Shown: positions 9,155 through 18,786, counted from the stretch's first letter. The stretch: 39,739 nucleotides of DNA from Nostoc sp. RI_552 (GCA_016124525.1 WGNO01000036.1:1-39739), one strand, 5' to 3'. Made by a program: numbers and translations. Notes: generated by a model from the sequence alone, not told the origin.

Positions 9155-9397
9155 ATGGGAGTAACTGTCAGCCCACCAACCAATGCACCCCATCAGTTGC
9201 TCTACTTTGATCCACATCCACTCCAATGGCCAGGAGAAATTGAACTTCAGGATCTGGAAATTGCCAATTACCGTGTAGATTTACAGTTTTGGCGTGAAGA
9301 TAATATTACTTATTGGGATGCTGTGGTTAAATCTGGTAAAGTTGGTATAAAACAACAATCTTGGCAAAATGATTCCACTGTTAATCGGAATGTGTAA
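9155..9397 (+). pseudogene. C-terminal remnant, possibly of an amylo-alpha-1,6-glucosidase (debranching enzyme)
   Basis: The 80-residue frame contains HQLLYFDPHPLQWPGEIELQ and later VDLQFWRED, then VGIKQQSW, which resembles the C-terminal beta-sandwich end of cyanobacterial glycogen-debranching-type glycosidases. The whole (alpha/alpha)6 catalytic barrel, several hundred residues, is missing, so nothing catalytic remains. Codon-level integrity of the fragment suggests a fairly recent deletion, perhaps one that removed the body of a gene formerly downstream of the oxidoreductase. The family assignment is from memory of the motif and is uncertain; it could also be a small independent protein. 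Confidence 0.4.
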
Positions 9398-9641
9398 GTG
9401 TATACTGCCGTTACGTACATAAACCATCCCTTGAGCCATCGCTATAGACTGCTTTGAAACGAGCAAAAATTCTCGGATACTTGCGGTACTAGCCTTGGAT
9501 CTAAACATGGGTTGCTATTTACCATACAACCGGGAAGGACATCTTCACCCGACAAGCTGAGATTTTTTGTTACATTTTCAGTATAAATGTAAAAAAATAC
9601 ACTTTTTTATCCTATTCATGAGTCGGGAAATGACGAAAAAC

Positions 9642-10733
9642 ATGAAAAAAATTTTAATCATTGAAGATGAACCTCACATCAGAGACAATATCCAAGAAAT
9701 TTTGGAACTATCAAATTTTGAGACGATAGTTGCAGACAATGGGTTAGATGGTTTGCAGTTGGTTAAAGATAAACATCCTGATTTGATTCTTTGTGATTTG
9801 ATGATGCGTGAGTTAGATGGTTATAGTGTTTTAACTCAACTGCGTCAAGATAATGCCACTGCAACAATACCTTTAATTTTTCTAACTGCAAAATCACAGT
9901 GGTCAGATGTACGCAAAGGGATGGAAATGGGTGCAGATGATTACCTAACTAAGCCTTTTCAACCTGTTCAGTTATTACAAGCAATTGCCACTAGATTGGA
10001 GAAACAATCTATCTGTGAGCAAAGAACTCAAAGAAAGTTAAATGAACTCAGCAGTTGTATAAGTCACTCACTGCCCCATGAAATAAATACTCCTTTGAAT
10101 CATATTATAGGAATGTCACAATTATTGATAGAAGAGCAGGGAATACTTTCCGATGCGGAAAACTTAGGAATGCTCCAATCAATTCATAATGCTGGTCTGA
10201 GGCTGCATAGACTTACTATGAATTTCCTCATGTATGCAGATTTGGAATTAACAGCATCTAACCCTGAAAAAGCAGAATTTTTTCGCCAAAAGAATGCTAA
10301 AAGCTATGTGAAATCAGTAGTTCAAGATATAGCTCTAAAAATTGCCCAAAATGCAAATAGGTCGGCAGATTTAAGTATAGAGATTTGCGATGCTATAGTC
10401 AAAGTTTCTCCCGTCAAGATTAATAAAATTGCCGCAGAAATAGTTGACAATGCTTTTAAATTTTCCCGACCCAATACACTAGTAAAAATCATCGGGTATA
10501 GCAATCATAATTACTTTCATCTGTCTGTAACTGACTACGGTCGCGGCATGACTAGGGAGCAAGTTGCTAACGTTGGGGCTTATGTGCAGTTTGAACGAAA
10601 AATGTATGAACAACAAGGTTGTGGTTTAGGACTATTAATTGCTAAGAGGTTGGTGGAATTATCGGGAGGAAATTTGACAATCGAGAGTGTAGCTGGGGAG
10701 CAAACTACAGTTAATATTGTTCTGCCCCAGTAA
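9642..10733 (+). CDS. Response regulator-histidine kinase fusion
   Basis: From the ATG at 9642 the product opens directly with a receiver domain (residues 1-120): acidic pair E8-D9, phosphoacceptor D52 (LILCDLMM), LTAK at 81-84 and K104 in TKPF. A dimerisation/phosphoacceptor helix follows with H146 (PHEINTPL) and a HATPase domain with N box (EIVDNAFKFS), G1 (DYGRGM) and G2 (GCGLGL). There is no membrane segment, so it is cytosolic and takes its input through the receiver. In-frame ATGs at 9618 and 9630 and a longer frame to 9567 exist; 9642 gives the usual receiver N-terminus. The H-box is unusual in reading SLPHEINTPL rather than SHELRTPL. The receiver is closely related to the lone receiver at 17019-17387. 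Confidence 0.92.
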   Translation: MKKILIIEDEPHIRDNIQEILELSNFETIVADNGLDGLQLVKDKHPDLILCDLMMRELDGYSVLTQLRQDNATATIPLIFLTAKSQWSDVRKGMEMGADDYLTKPFQPVQLLQAIATRLEKQSICEQRTQRKLNELSSCISHSLPHEINTPLNHIIGMSQLLIEEQGILSDAENLGMLQSIHNAGLRLHRLTMNFLMYADLELTASNPEKAEFFRQKNAKSYVKSVVQDIALKIAQNANRSADLSIEICDAIVKVSPVKINKIAAEIVDNAFKFSRPNTLVKIIGYSNHNYFHLSVTDYGRGMTREQVANVGAYVQFERKMYEQQGCGLGLLIAKRLVELSGGNLTIESVAGEQTTVNIVLPQ

Positions 10734-10767
10734 GTTGGTCAAGTTGTGAATATTTGCAAGATTTTCA

Positions 10768-11985
10768 CTATTGTAATAAAGGAATGCTAACTGTAAATAT
10801 TGTTCCTTCTCCTACTCGACTATTTACGCTGATTCCTCCTTTGTGCAAATCCACGCATTTTTTGACTATGGCCAGTCCTAAACCTGTGCCAGAAATTGTA
10901 CCAACGTTAGATCCTCGATGGAAAGATGAAAATAAATTAACTTGATCTGCTTCAGGAATGCCGATGCCACTATCACTGATTTTAAAAATGATTTGATTAT
11001 TCTTTTTAAGAAAACTAAAATTCACTACATTATGGTGAGGAGAGTATTTAATAGCATTAATCAGGAGATTGGTAAGAATTTGCCGCAACAGTTTTTTGTC
11101 ACCTTGAATAATCAGGGAATCGTCGCAGATTTGTTGGTCTAAATCTAGTGATAAATTAATTGTATGTTGGGTATGAGTAGCTTCTATTTCTTCTTTGAGA
11201 TGGTGACAGAAAGCCATGATATCTACTGGTTCTAAATTTAATTCTATCTTTTTGGCTTCAGCCCGATTAATCATTAATACATCATCGAGAATTTGGGTGA
11301 TGTGTTTGACAGTGTTTTGGATAGTTTGTAGATGTTCTTGTTTTCTTTGTTCCGTGAGGCGATCTGTAAAGTTTTGCAAAATACCAGATGATGAAGAAAT
11401 AATAGCTAGAGGTGTACGAAACTCGTGGGATGCCATAGAAATAAACCGCGATTTTAATTCGCTTAATTCCTTTTCCTTTTCTAGAGCTTGACTTAATTCT
11501 GCCGTGCGTTCAGCAACTCTATTTTCTAACTCCTCTGTCAATTGTATGAGTTGTTGGTTCTTAATTTCTAAGGCTTTATTTAACTGGCTTAAATGCACAT
11601 GGGTACGTACACGAGCAAGTAGTTCTTCTTTTTGAAATGGCTTGGTGATATAGTCTACTGCACCTAAACTCAAACCCTTAACTTTATCAAGGGTATCAAC
11701 GCGAGCCGTCATAAAAATTATAGGAATTGACTGAGTGAGAGGATCGGCTTTAAGTTGCTGACAAACTTCAAATCCATTGATATCAGGCAACATAATATCT
11801 AGAAGAATTAAATCAGGAATATCACGATAGACTTGTTTAATGACATTTAGACCCTGTGACTCAATGCGGACATTATAACCCACCAAGCTCAAGGCATGAG
11901 CAAGGACTTCTAAATTTGTAGGATTGTCATCTACTACTAAAATAGTGGCGCAGTTAGGCAAAGTTTCCAACATCAGCATATCCAT
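10768..11985 (-). CDS. Response regulator-histidine kinase fusion
   Basis: A 405-residue soluble protein. The receiver (about 12-130) has D19-D20, phosphoacceptor D63 (LILLDIMLP), the switch Thr in FMTAR and K116 in TKPF. A coiled coil (about 135-178) leads to the phosphoacceptor helix with H187 (SMASHEFRTPLA), then the HATPase domain with N box (NLLINAIKYSP), G1 (DSGIGIP), F box (FSSFHRG) and G2 (GTGLGLA). It converges on the 9642 gene with 34 bases between, and is divergent from the 12603 kinase. Its kinase core is strongly similar to the C-terminal core of that 1445-residue kinase (shared ELS-L-SRF-SM-SHEFRTPLA-ISSS), which suggests local duplication. Confidence 0.94.
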   Translation of the reverse strand: MDMLMLETLPNCATILVVDDNPTNLEVLAHALSLVGYNVRIESQGLNVIKQVYRDIPDLILLDIMLPDINGFEVCQQLKADPLTQSIPIIFMTARVDTLDKVKGLSLGAVDYITKPFQKEELLARVRTHVHLSQLNKALEIKNQQLIQLTEELENRVAERTAELSQALEKEKELSELKSRFISMASHEFRTPLAIISSSSGILQNFTDRLTEQRKQEHLQTIQNTVKHITQILDDVLMINRAEAKKIELNLEPVDIMAFCHHLKEEIEATHTQHTINLSLDLDQQICDDSLIIQGDKKLLRQILTNLLINAIKYSPHHNVVNFSFLKKNNQIIFKISDSGIGIPEADQVNLFSSFHRGSNVGTISGTGLGLAIVKKCVDLHKGGISVNSRVGEGTIFTVSIPLLQ

Positions 11986-12602
11986 AAATAATTTTATTTC
12001 TAATACTCATAGCTGATTTCAATATATTTATTTAGTTAATGTGCTGAAACGCTGATGGCGCGAACTATTTTTATACTCTAGCCTAAGATATACAAGTGTT
12101 AAATAATACATTTTATATAAAACCCTAAAAATATAACCGTAGTCTCACTTAAGTAATAAAACGTAAAATATTGTACTATTTAAATATTTACACTTATAGA
12201 CTATGAACTTTATTCATTGTTATAATCCGTTTTAGCGTGAAACAACAGTAGCCGGAACAGCATAAACAATTATATTTATACGTACCCAAAAAAAGTGAAA
12301 AAATTTGATTAAGAATTTAAATCATCAGCTTTTCTGTTATGTTCCTTAAGAATTATCATTAGTGTGTTTTCTAAAGCACAAAAATTATAATATACTGAAC
12401 TTAGTATACTGGCCTACACTGTTTAGGTTATCAATAAAGTCAGAATCGTTGCTGAGTTGAGAACATGAAATGCGAGATTTATGTTTTTTTTCTTCATACC
12501 TTTGCGCCTAAGCTAAGTCACGAAATCTATAGGTGGTGGGTGAGGGTAACTCATATTTATAAAAAACTCTACTTATAAAAGCTTTGGAAGTGTTGAAAAA
12601 GT
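11986..12602. other. Divergent promoter region between two kinase genes
   Basis: 617 bases of AT-rich DNA without a gene. It must carry the promoters of the kinase genes on both sides. A candidate operator is the inverted repeat TATACT-GAACTT-AGTATA at 12391-12408. The length is generous for two promoters, but I could not identify an RNA gene or small protein in it. Confidence 0.45.
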
Positions 12603-15600
12603 ATGTCTACCAAATTTTTTTTTACTTCAAATATAGAGCAAATTATATTACCTTGCCCTTTGACACTTGGTGGTGAAACTCTGGCAATTGAAGCAGTAAG
12701 GTTAATGAGCCAAATTCGTGACACTTGCAGTCTGACATCAGCAGTTGTGCCATCAGATGGCAATTCGCTGAATTATTTAGAACAAGCTAGTTGTGTTTTA
12801 GTAGTTGAACAGAAAAAGTTAGTTGGTATCTTCACAGAAAGGGATATTGTGAAATATACGGTACTGGGGATGAATCTGGAACAAGTCACCCTCAAAGAGG
12901 TCATGACTCAGAATCCAGTCAGTCTGAGAAAATCAGAATTTAAAAATATTTTTATTGCCCTGAATTTATTTCGTCAGTATAAAATTCACCATGTACCTAT
13001 TGTCAATGATAATGATCATGTTGTCGGGTTGGTAACACCAACAACAGTCCGTCAATTAATACGAGCGGCGGATATGTTAAAAATGCGCTCTGTTAATGAG
13101 GTAAAGTCTACTGAGGTCATCCAAGCACCACCAACAGCAACCTTGTTAGATTTAGCGAAATTAATGGCGAAGTATTCTGTGAGCTGTGTAGTGATTACAA
13201 CATCAGATTCCCAACCCATAGGAATTATCACAGAACGAGATATTGTGCAAATACGGGCTTTGGAGTTAGATATCTTCACAATTCAGGCTCATGTTGTGAT
13301 GAGTTCACCTCTGTTTTGTCTACGTCCTCACCAGTCTTTATGGGAAGCTCATCAACAAATGCAAGATCGGCGCATCAGACGTTTGGTGGTGGTGGGCGAT
13401 GGTAATGAATTGCTCGGAATAGTCACTCAAATGAGCATACTGTCTTCCATTGACCCACGGGAGATGTCGGAGACGGTCAATTTTTTGCAGCAAAAAATTT
13501 ATCAATTAGAAGCAGAAAAAGTTGAGATCCTAGAAAAGCAAAATATAGAACTAGAAAGACAAGTCCAGGAACGCACCAGACAATTAATACAACAGGCCAA
13601 TTCAGACCGACTCCTGGCTACCTTCTCTCAACAAATTCGCAAATCCTTGGAATTAAATTCTATTTTGCAAACTACTGTCTCAGAAATACGGGGATATTTG
13701 CAAACAGAACGAGTCATAATTTACCAATTTGAACCAGAATGGACTGGCAGAATTGTTGCTGAGTCCTTAGCACCAGGAACAATGTCTCTTTTCGGTGATG
13801 TTATCTATGATCCGTGCTTTGGAGGGAATTGGGTAGAAGCCTACACTCATGGGCGAGTAGGAAAAATTGAGGATATTTATACTTGTGGGCTTGCTGATTG
13901 TCATATCCAGCTTCTAGAAACAGCACAAGTCCGGGCTAATTTAATTATACCAATTCTCTGTGAACATCAGCTTTGGGGTTTATTATGCACACATCAATGC
14001 TCTCAACCGCGAATTTGGAAAACTGTAGAAGTTGAATTACTGGAAAAATTATCAACCCAAATAGCGATTGCTATTCAACAATCTCAACTGTATCAACAAG
14101 TGCAACGGGAATGGAAAGAACGTAAGCGTATGGAAGAAGCCCTACGCAATATTTCTTTGGGAGTTTCGGCACAAACAGGAGAAGTATTTTTCCAATGTTT
14201 GGTGCAGTATTTAGCCAAAGCCTTGACAGTAGATTATGCCTTTGTGGGTCGGTTGGTAAATGAAGAAACAGATTATATTGAAACTGTAGCAATTTGTGCA
14301 AATGGCCAGATTTTGGAAAATTTGAAGTATCCTGTGAAGGGTACTCCTTGTTACGACACAATTCGCAAAAATGTTAAAGATGTTTGTTTTTATCCCTCGC
14401 AGGTACAGCAACAATTTGCCCTAACTACCGTGCTAGCAAATATGAATGTAGAAGGTTACATGGGAATACCTATCCATGATTCTACAGGTCAAGTATTAGG
14501 AATATTGGCTGTATTCAGTGGGGAAACTCTGCATGATATCGAGTTTATGAGCGAAATAATGCAAATTTTTTCCGTGCGAATTGCTTCAGAACTAGAACGT
14601 ACTCAAGCACAAATAAAGTTGCAAAAACTAAATGAAGAATTAGAAAATCGTATAGCTGAACGTACAGCACAATTAGAACAAATTAATGAAGATTTGTTAT
14701 TAGAAATTAAAGACCGTCACCAAGCAGAAAAAACACTACAAAAACAGTTAAAAGCTATTGAAGCAACTATTGACGGCATTGCTATTCTGCGGGAGGAAAA
14801 ATATCTTTATTTAAATAAAGCTCACGTCGAAATATTTGGATATGAAACACCCGAAGAATTAATCGGTAAAACTTGGCGAGAATTTTATTACCCAGACGAA
14901 ATAGCACGTTTTGAACGTGATATTTTTCCAATCTTGATTCAAGAAGGTCATTGGCGAGGTGAGGCTACAGCAAGGCGACGTGATGGTAGTACTTTTTATG
15001 AAGAAGTATCACTGACCTTAACTCAAGATGGAGAGTTAATTTGTGTTTGTCGGGACATCACTGAAAGTAAACAAGCACAAGACAAATTACAAAAGCTACT
15101 TTTGGAATTGTCAGACTTTAAATACGCTCTAGACCAATCTGCTATTGTGGCGATTACAGACCCCAAAGGGACAATAACCTATGTTAATGATAAATTTTGT
15201 CAAATTTCCCAATATTCAAGACATGAACTCATAGGTAGTAACCATCGTATATGTAAGTCTGGTTGTCACTCCAAAGAATTTTTTCAAAACCTGTGGTCAA
15301 CTATTACCAAAGGTCAAGTTTGGCGGGGAGAAATTAAAAATCGGGCTAAAGATGGCACTTACTATTGGGTAGATACCAACATCGTTCCTTTTTTGGATGA
15401 TAATGGTAAACCTTGGCAGTATTTAGCTATCCGCAAGGATATTACTAAACGCAAGCAAGCAGAAGCCGACCTCAAAGAGAGCGAGTATAAGTTCCGTCAA
15501 CTAGCAGAAAATTTAGATCAAGTTTTTTGGATGACTGACTCAAAAAATTCCCAAATCCTTTATGTCAGTCCTGCTTATGAAGTAATTTCGGGGCGCAGCT

Positions 15601-16940
15601 GTCAAAGTCTTTATGAAAATCCTAAATCTTTTATGGATTCTATCTGTGCTGATGATAGACAGCAATTTGCCATGAAAATACAGAAGAAGGAACAAGGATT
15701 TGATCTCGAATATCGTATTGTTAGACCCGACGGATCAATGCGTTGGATTCGGGATCGATGTTTTCCCCTCAAGGATAAAACTGGGGAAACTTATCGAGTA
15801 ATTGGTATTGCTGAAGACATTACAGGAAGGAAAGAAGCCGCAGTTTCCCTTCAGCAAAGTCAAAACTTCCTGCGTCAGGTTATTGATACCAATCCCAATT
15901 TGATGTTTGTCAAAGATTTACAAGGAAGATATGTTCTAGCTAATCAAGCTTTGGCAGACATTTATGGGAAAACTGTTGAAGAATTAATTGGCAAAACTGA
16001 TGCAGATTTCAATCCCAATACTGTTGAGGTGGCATACTTACAATCAGTAACTCAGCAGGTAATCAGGACATTGAGTCCTTATACTATACCCGAAATAATG
16101 ATGATTACGGCTACCGGTGAAACTCGTTACTTTCAAATTATCAAATCTCCTTTAATAGCTACTGATGGTAAAGCTTATGGAATTTTAGGAGTTTTTACTG
16201 ATATTACAGAACGTAAGCGGGCTGAACAGGAAATTTGCAAAGCCTTAGAGCGCGAAAAAGAATTAAGTGAACTGAGGTCACGTTTTGTATCTATGACTTC
16301 TCATGAGTTCCGTACCCCTTTAGCTGTAATTTCTTCTTCAACCGGAATTTTAAAAGATTTTGGTCACAAACTTGATGAAGAGAGAAGGAAAAAACATTTA
16401 GATTGTATTCAAACCTATGTCAGACACACAACACAACTATTGGATGATATTTTATTAATTAATAAAGCCGAAAATGGCAAGTTGGCTTTTGACCCTGCTC
16501 CCTTGGATTTAATTCCTTTCTGCCAACAGTTAGCTGAAGAAATCCAATTAAGTACCACAAATCACATTATTATTTTTTATAGTCTTGTTCAAAATAGTCT
16601 AATGGTAAACTTTGATAAAAAACTAATCCGGCAAATTTTGATCAATTTGCTTTCCAATGCTATTAAGTATTCACCCCAGGATACTACAGTTAATTTTCAT
16701 ATGGATATTCAAGATAAAAATGTAATTTTTAATATCCAAGATCAAGGCATTGGTATTCCTGAACAAGACCAAATTAAATTATTTGAATCTTTTCACCGTG
16801 CTAGCAATGTAGGCAACATTCCCGGCACAGGTTTAGGATTATCAATTGTCTCCAAATGTGTTGAATTACATAATGGTTCAATTGCTATGAATAGTAAAGT
16901 GGGTATGGGGACAACTTTTAGCGTGCGAATTCCCTTATAA
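12603..16940 (+). CDS. Multi-sensor histidine kinase: CBS4-GAF(CBCR-like)-GAF-PAS4-HisKA-HATPase
   Basis: A 1445-residue soluble sensor kinase. Domains in order: two CBS pairs (about 10-155 and 165-285; likely adenine-nucleotide sensing), coiled coil (290-335), GAF1 (345-497), GAF2 (515-665), coiled coil, four PAS domains (about 715-820, 835-950, 960-1080, 1085-1205), phosphoacceptor helix with H1234 (SHEFRTPLA) and HATPase with N box 1348-1358, G1 DQGIGIP at 1380-1386 and G2 GTGLGL at 1408-1413. GAF1 carries DPCF at 403-406 and a Cys-His dipeptide at 433-434, followed by QVRANLIIPIL. This is the pattern of cyanobacteriochrome GAF domains that bind a bilin through that Cys, so the kinase may respond to light. 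It has no transmembrane helix. A lone receiver gene starts 78 bases downstream on the same strand and is the obvious phosphate acceptor. Confidence 0.93.
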   Translation: MSTKFFFTSNIEQIILPCPLTLGGETLAIEAVRLMSQIRDTCSLTSAVVPSDGNSLNYLEQASCVLVVEQKKLVGIFTERDIVKYTVLGMNLEQVTLKEVMTQNPVSLRKSEFKNIFIALNLFRQYKIHHVPIVNDNDHVVGLVTPTTVRQLIRAADMLKMRSVNEVKSTEVIQAPPTATLLDLAKLMAKYSVSCVVITTSDSQPIGIITERDIVQIRALELDIFTIQAHVVMSSPLFCLRPHQSLWEAHQQMQDRRIRRLVVVGDGNELLGIVTQMSILSSIDPREMSETVNFLQQKIYQLEAEKVEILEKQNIELERQVQERTRQLIQQANSDRLLATFSQQIRKSLELNSILQTTVSEIRGYLQTERVIIYQFEPEWTGRIVAESLAPGTMSLFGDVIYDPCFGGNWVEAYTHGRVGKIEDIYTCGLADCHIQLLETAQVRANLIIPILCEHQLWGLLCTHQCSQPRIWKTVEVELLEKLSTQIAIAIQQSQLYQQVQREWKERKRMEEALRNISLGVSAQTGEVFFQCLVQYLAKALTVDYAFVGRLVNEETDYIETVAICANGQILENLKYPVKGTPCYDTIRKNVKDVCFYPSQVQQQFALTTVLANMNVEGYMGIPIHDSTGQVLGILAVFSGETLHDIEFMSEIMQIFSVRIASELERTQAQIKLQKLNEELENRIAERTAQLEQINEDLLLEIKDRHQAEKTLQKQLKAIEATIDGIAILREEKYLYLNKAHVEIFGYETPEELIGKTWREFYYPDEIARFERDIFPILIQEGHWRGEATARRRDGSTFYEEVSLTLTQDGELICVCRDITESKQAQDKLQKLLLELSDFKYALDQSAIVAITDPKGTITYVNDKFCQISQYSRHELIGSNHRICKSGCHSKEFFQNLWSTITKGQVWRGEIKNRAKDGTYYWVDTNIVPFLDDNGKPWQYLAIRKDITKRKQAEADLKESEYKFRQLAENLDQVFWMTDSKNSQILYVSPAYEVISGRSCQSLYENPKSFMDSICADDRQQFAMKIQKKEQGFDLEYRIVRPDGSMRWIRDRCFPLKDKTGETYRVIGIAEDITGRKEAAVSLQQSQNFLRQVIDTNPNLMFVKDLQGRYVLANQALADIYGKTVEELIGKTDADFNPNTVEVAYLQSVTQQVIRTLSPYTIPEIMMITATGETRYFQIIKSPLIATDGKAYGILGVFTDITERKRAEQEICKALEREKELSELRSRFVSMTSHEFRTPLAVISSSTGILKDFGHKLDEERRKKHLDCIQTYVRHTTQLLDDILLINKAENGKLAFDPAPLDLIPFCQQLAEEIQLSTTNHIIIFYSLVQNSLMVNFDKKLIRQILINLLSNAIKYSPQDTTVNFHMDIQDKNVIFNIQDQGIGIPEQDQIKLFESFHRASNVGNIPGTGLGLSIVSKCVELHNGSIAMNSKVGMGTTFSVRIPL

Positions 16941-17018
16941 TTTATGACTGTTTGTCATAGTTTTGCCAAAATACTGTTATTAAAGTTTATTAAAGTCGAT
17001 GTTAGATACTTCTCAGTT

Positions 17019-17387
17019 ATGAGCTTAATTCTGGTGATTGAAGATGAACATCAAATTCTTTTAAATCTGCAAGAAATTTTAGAGCTAGGTGACTTTTTGG
17101 TCATTACTGCTGCAAACGGTACAACCGGTTTAGAGTTAGCTAAAACTCAAAATCCGGATTTGATTATTTGTGATATCATGATGCCTGGATTAAATGGCTA
17201 TGAAGTCTTACAAGAACTGCAAGGAGAACCTAAGTTTGCTCATATCCCTCTGATTTTTCTCACCGCTAAAGCAGAGTGTAGTGATTGGAGTCAAAGCATC
17301 GCACTAGGCGCCGATTATTATATTACCAAACCTTTTGAGCCGATTGAAATTTTAGAAGCAGTAAAAGCATGTTTAGAAAAAAATTGA
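17019..17387 (+). CDS. Stand-alone response regulator receiver
   Basis: A 122-residue single receiver domain (CheY/PatA-N style) with E8-D9, phosphoacceptor D52 (LIICDIMMPG), the switch Thr in FLTAK and the Lys in TKPF. There is no output domain, so it acts by phosphotransfer or by protein contact. The ATG at 17019 gives a normal receiver start (MSLILVIEDE); an upstream in-frame ATG at 16944 would add 25 unsupported residues. It lies 78 bases after the 1445-residue kinase on the same strand and is probably co-transcribed. It resembles the receiver of the 9642 gene (both have EILEL, LIFLTAK and KPF.P blocks). It converges on the metal-sensor kinase gene with 19 bases between. Confidence 0.93.
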   Translation: MSLILVIEDEHQILLNLQEILELGDFLVITAANGTTGLELAKTQNPDLIICDIMMPGLNGYEVLQELQGEPKFAHIPLIFLTAKAECSDWSQSIALGADYYITKPFEPIEILEAVKACLEKN

Positions 17388-17406
17388 ATTGAAAACAAAA
17401 TCAACC

Positions 17407-18756
17407 TTACCTGAATGAGTCTTTTGTGGCGGGTAATTTCACCGTAAAACTACTACCCGATTGCACTTGACTGTGTACATTTATAGTGCCTTTATGTGCA
17501 TGAACAATTCCTTGGGCAATGGCCAATCCAAGTCCTGAACCGCCAGTGCTACGAGAGCGATCAGTATCGACTCGATAAAAGCGATCAAAGATTCGCGTAA
17601 TTTCTGTTTGGGGAATGCCAATTCCTGTATCTTGCACCTCAATTATGGCATAGCAGTCATGGCGGTTTAAATAAATAGTGACTTTTCCCCCCGGGGGTGT
17701 GTATTGAATGGCATTGACAATTAAATTAGAAAAGAGGCGATAAAGCTGTTCTTCATTACCAATAACATTTAGAGACGCAGGAACTTCCACAACAGAAGTT
17801 AATTTAACATCCGAGGCGATCGCTAATGCAGCAAATTCCTCTATTAAGTCATTAATAATATCATTCAAACAACAATCACGTTGCAACGGCACAGATTGAC
17901 GGTCTAGACGAGTTAGTAGTAATAAATCTGTGACTAGATTCGTGAGTCGTTGATTCTGACGTTGTATAGTTTTAAGAGTCTCTCGCGCTTCCGCCTCATT
18001 GAATTGGGACATAAAAAGCGTTGATTCTACCGTTGCTTGTGTTGCAGCTAGGGGTGTGCGTAATTCGTGTGCGGCGTCGGCTGTAAATTGTTGCCCTTGT
18101 TGGTATGAAAGATAAATAGGCTGCATAGCTAACCCTGCTAACCACCAACTAGCAAAACCAACCAAACCCAATGCTATTGGTAATCCCAAGCCTAAAGTGA
18201 GTTTTATCGTCTCTAGATATGTACTAAAGTCTTCAAGACTGCGCCCTACTTGCATATAACCCCAATCGCGATGATCTTGGGTGTGAAGAACAAGGGAAAT
18301 TTGTTGGTAAATAATACCTTGATTATCTGTAAAAGTTTGCCAAGTTTTTGTGTTAAATTCTGGGGATAATCCCTGGGGATGAACACCGGCTATGGCTATC
18401 AAGCTTTCAGAAGTATCAAAAAAGCGCACATAGTAATTGCTTTGGTTAATTGCGCTTACAATATGACGGTGAGGAGATGATTGTGCTGGAGTGCAGCTTG
18501 CACCTATTAGACAAATATTGGGTAAAAAGTGTTGTATGACAGGTTCTAATTTTCCAGGTTGCTTTAGCTTGAGTTCAATACTATCGTGCAGTGTTCCCGC
18601 CACAGATCGCAATTCACGGTTTAAAGTTACCCAATGGGTATGGGATACCACCCTATAAATACCGTATCCGCAGAAACTTAAAATCACCGCCATCACAAGT
18701 GCATACCACACAGTCAAACGTAGACGCGTTTGCTGAAACAGTTTATTGTGATTCAT
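17407..18756 (-). CDS. Membrane sensor kinase of the metal operon (CopS/NrsS/RppB-like)
   Basis: A 449-residue inner-membrane histidine kinase. TM1 spans about 13-36 and TM2 about 187-208, enclosing a periplasmic sensor of about 150 residues that contains a CLIGASC Cys pair (82-88) and HRH (96-98), plausible metal ligands. The phosphoacceptor is H230 (DAAHELRTPLA). The HATPase domain has N box NLIVNAIQYTP, G1 DTGIGIP and G2 GSGLGLA. Cyanobacterial relatives are CopS (copper), NrsS (nickel) and RppB (redox); they are too similar to separate by eye. The gene is last in the efflux operon, 85 bases after its regulator, and a perfect palindrome lies in that gap. The gene context favours metal sensing, copper being most likely because of the DUF305 partner. 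Confidence 0.88.
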   Translation of the reverse strand: MNHNKLFQQTRLRLTVWYALVMAVILSFCGYGIYRVVSHTHWVTLNRELRSVAGTLHDSIELKLKQPGKLEPVIQHFLPNICLIGASCTPAQSSPHRHIVSAINQSNYYVRFFDTSESLIAIAGVHPQGLSPEFNTKTWQTFTDNQGIIYQQISLVLHTQDHRDWGYMQVGRSLEDFSTYLETIKLTLGLGLPIALGLVGFASWWLAGLAMQPIYLSYQQGQQFTADAAHELRTPLAATQATVESTLFMSQFNEAEARETLKTIQRQNQRLTNLVTDLLLLTRLDRQSVPLQRDCCLNDIINDLIEEFAALAIASDVKLTSVVEVPASLNVIGNEEQLYRLFSNLIVNAIQYTPPGGKVTIYLNRHDCYAIIEVQDTGIGIPQTEITRIFDRFYRVDTDRSRSTGGSGLGLAIAQGIVHAHKGTINVHSQVQSGSSFTVKLPATKDSFR

Positions 18757-18786
18757 AAAATCAAAATTATCATCAATATAACCTCA

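Noticed and set aside
9398..9566. A minus-strand frame (9281-9508) with REFLLVSKQSIAMAQGMVYVR
   Set aside because: The string looks somewhat protein-like, but I could not tie it to any family, and half of the frame lies antisense to the glycosidase remnant.
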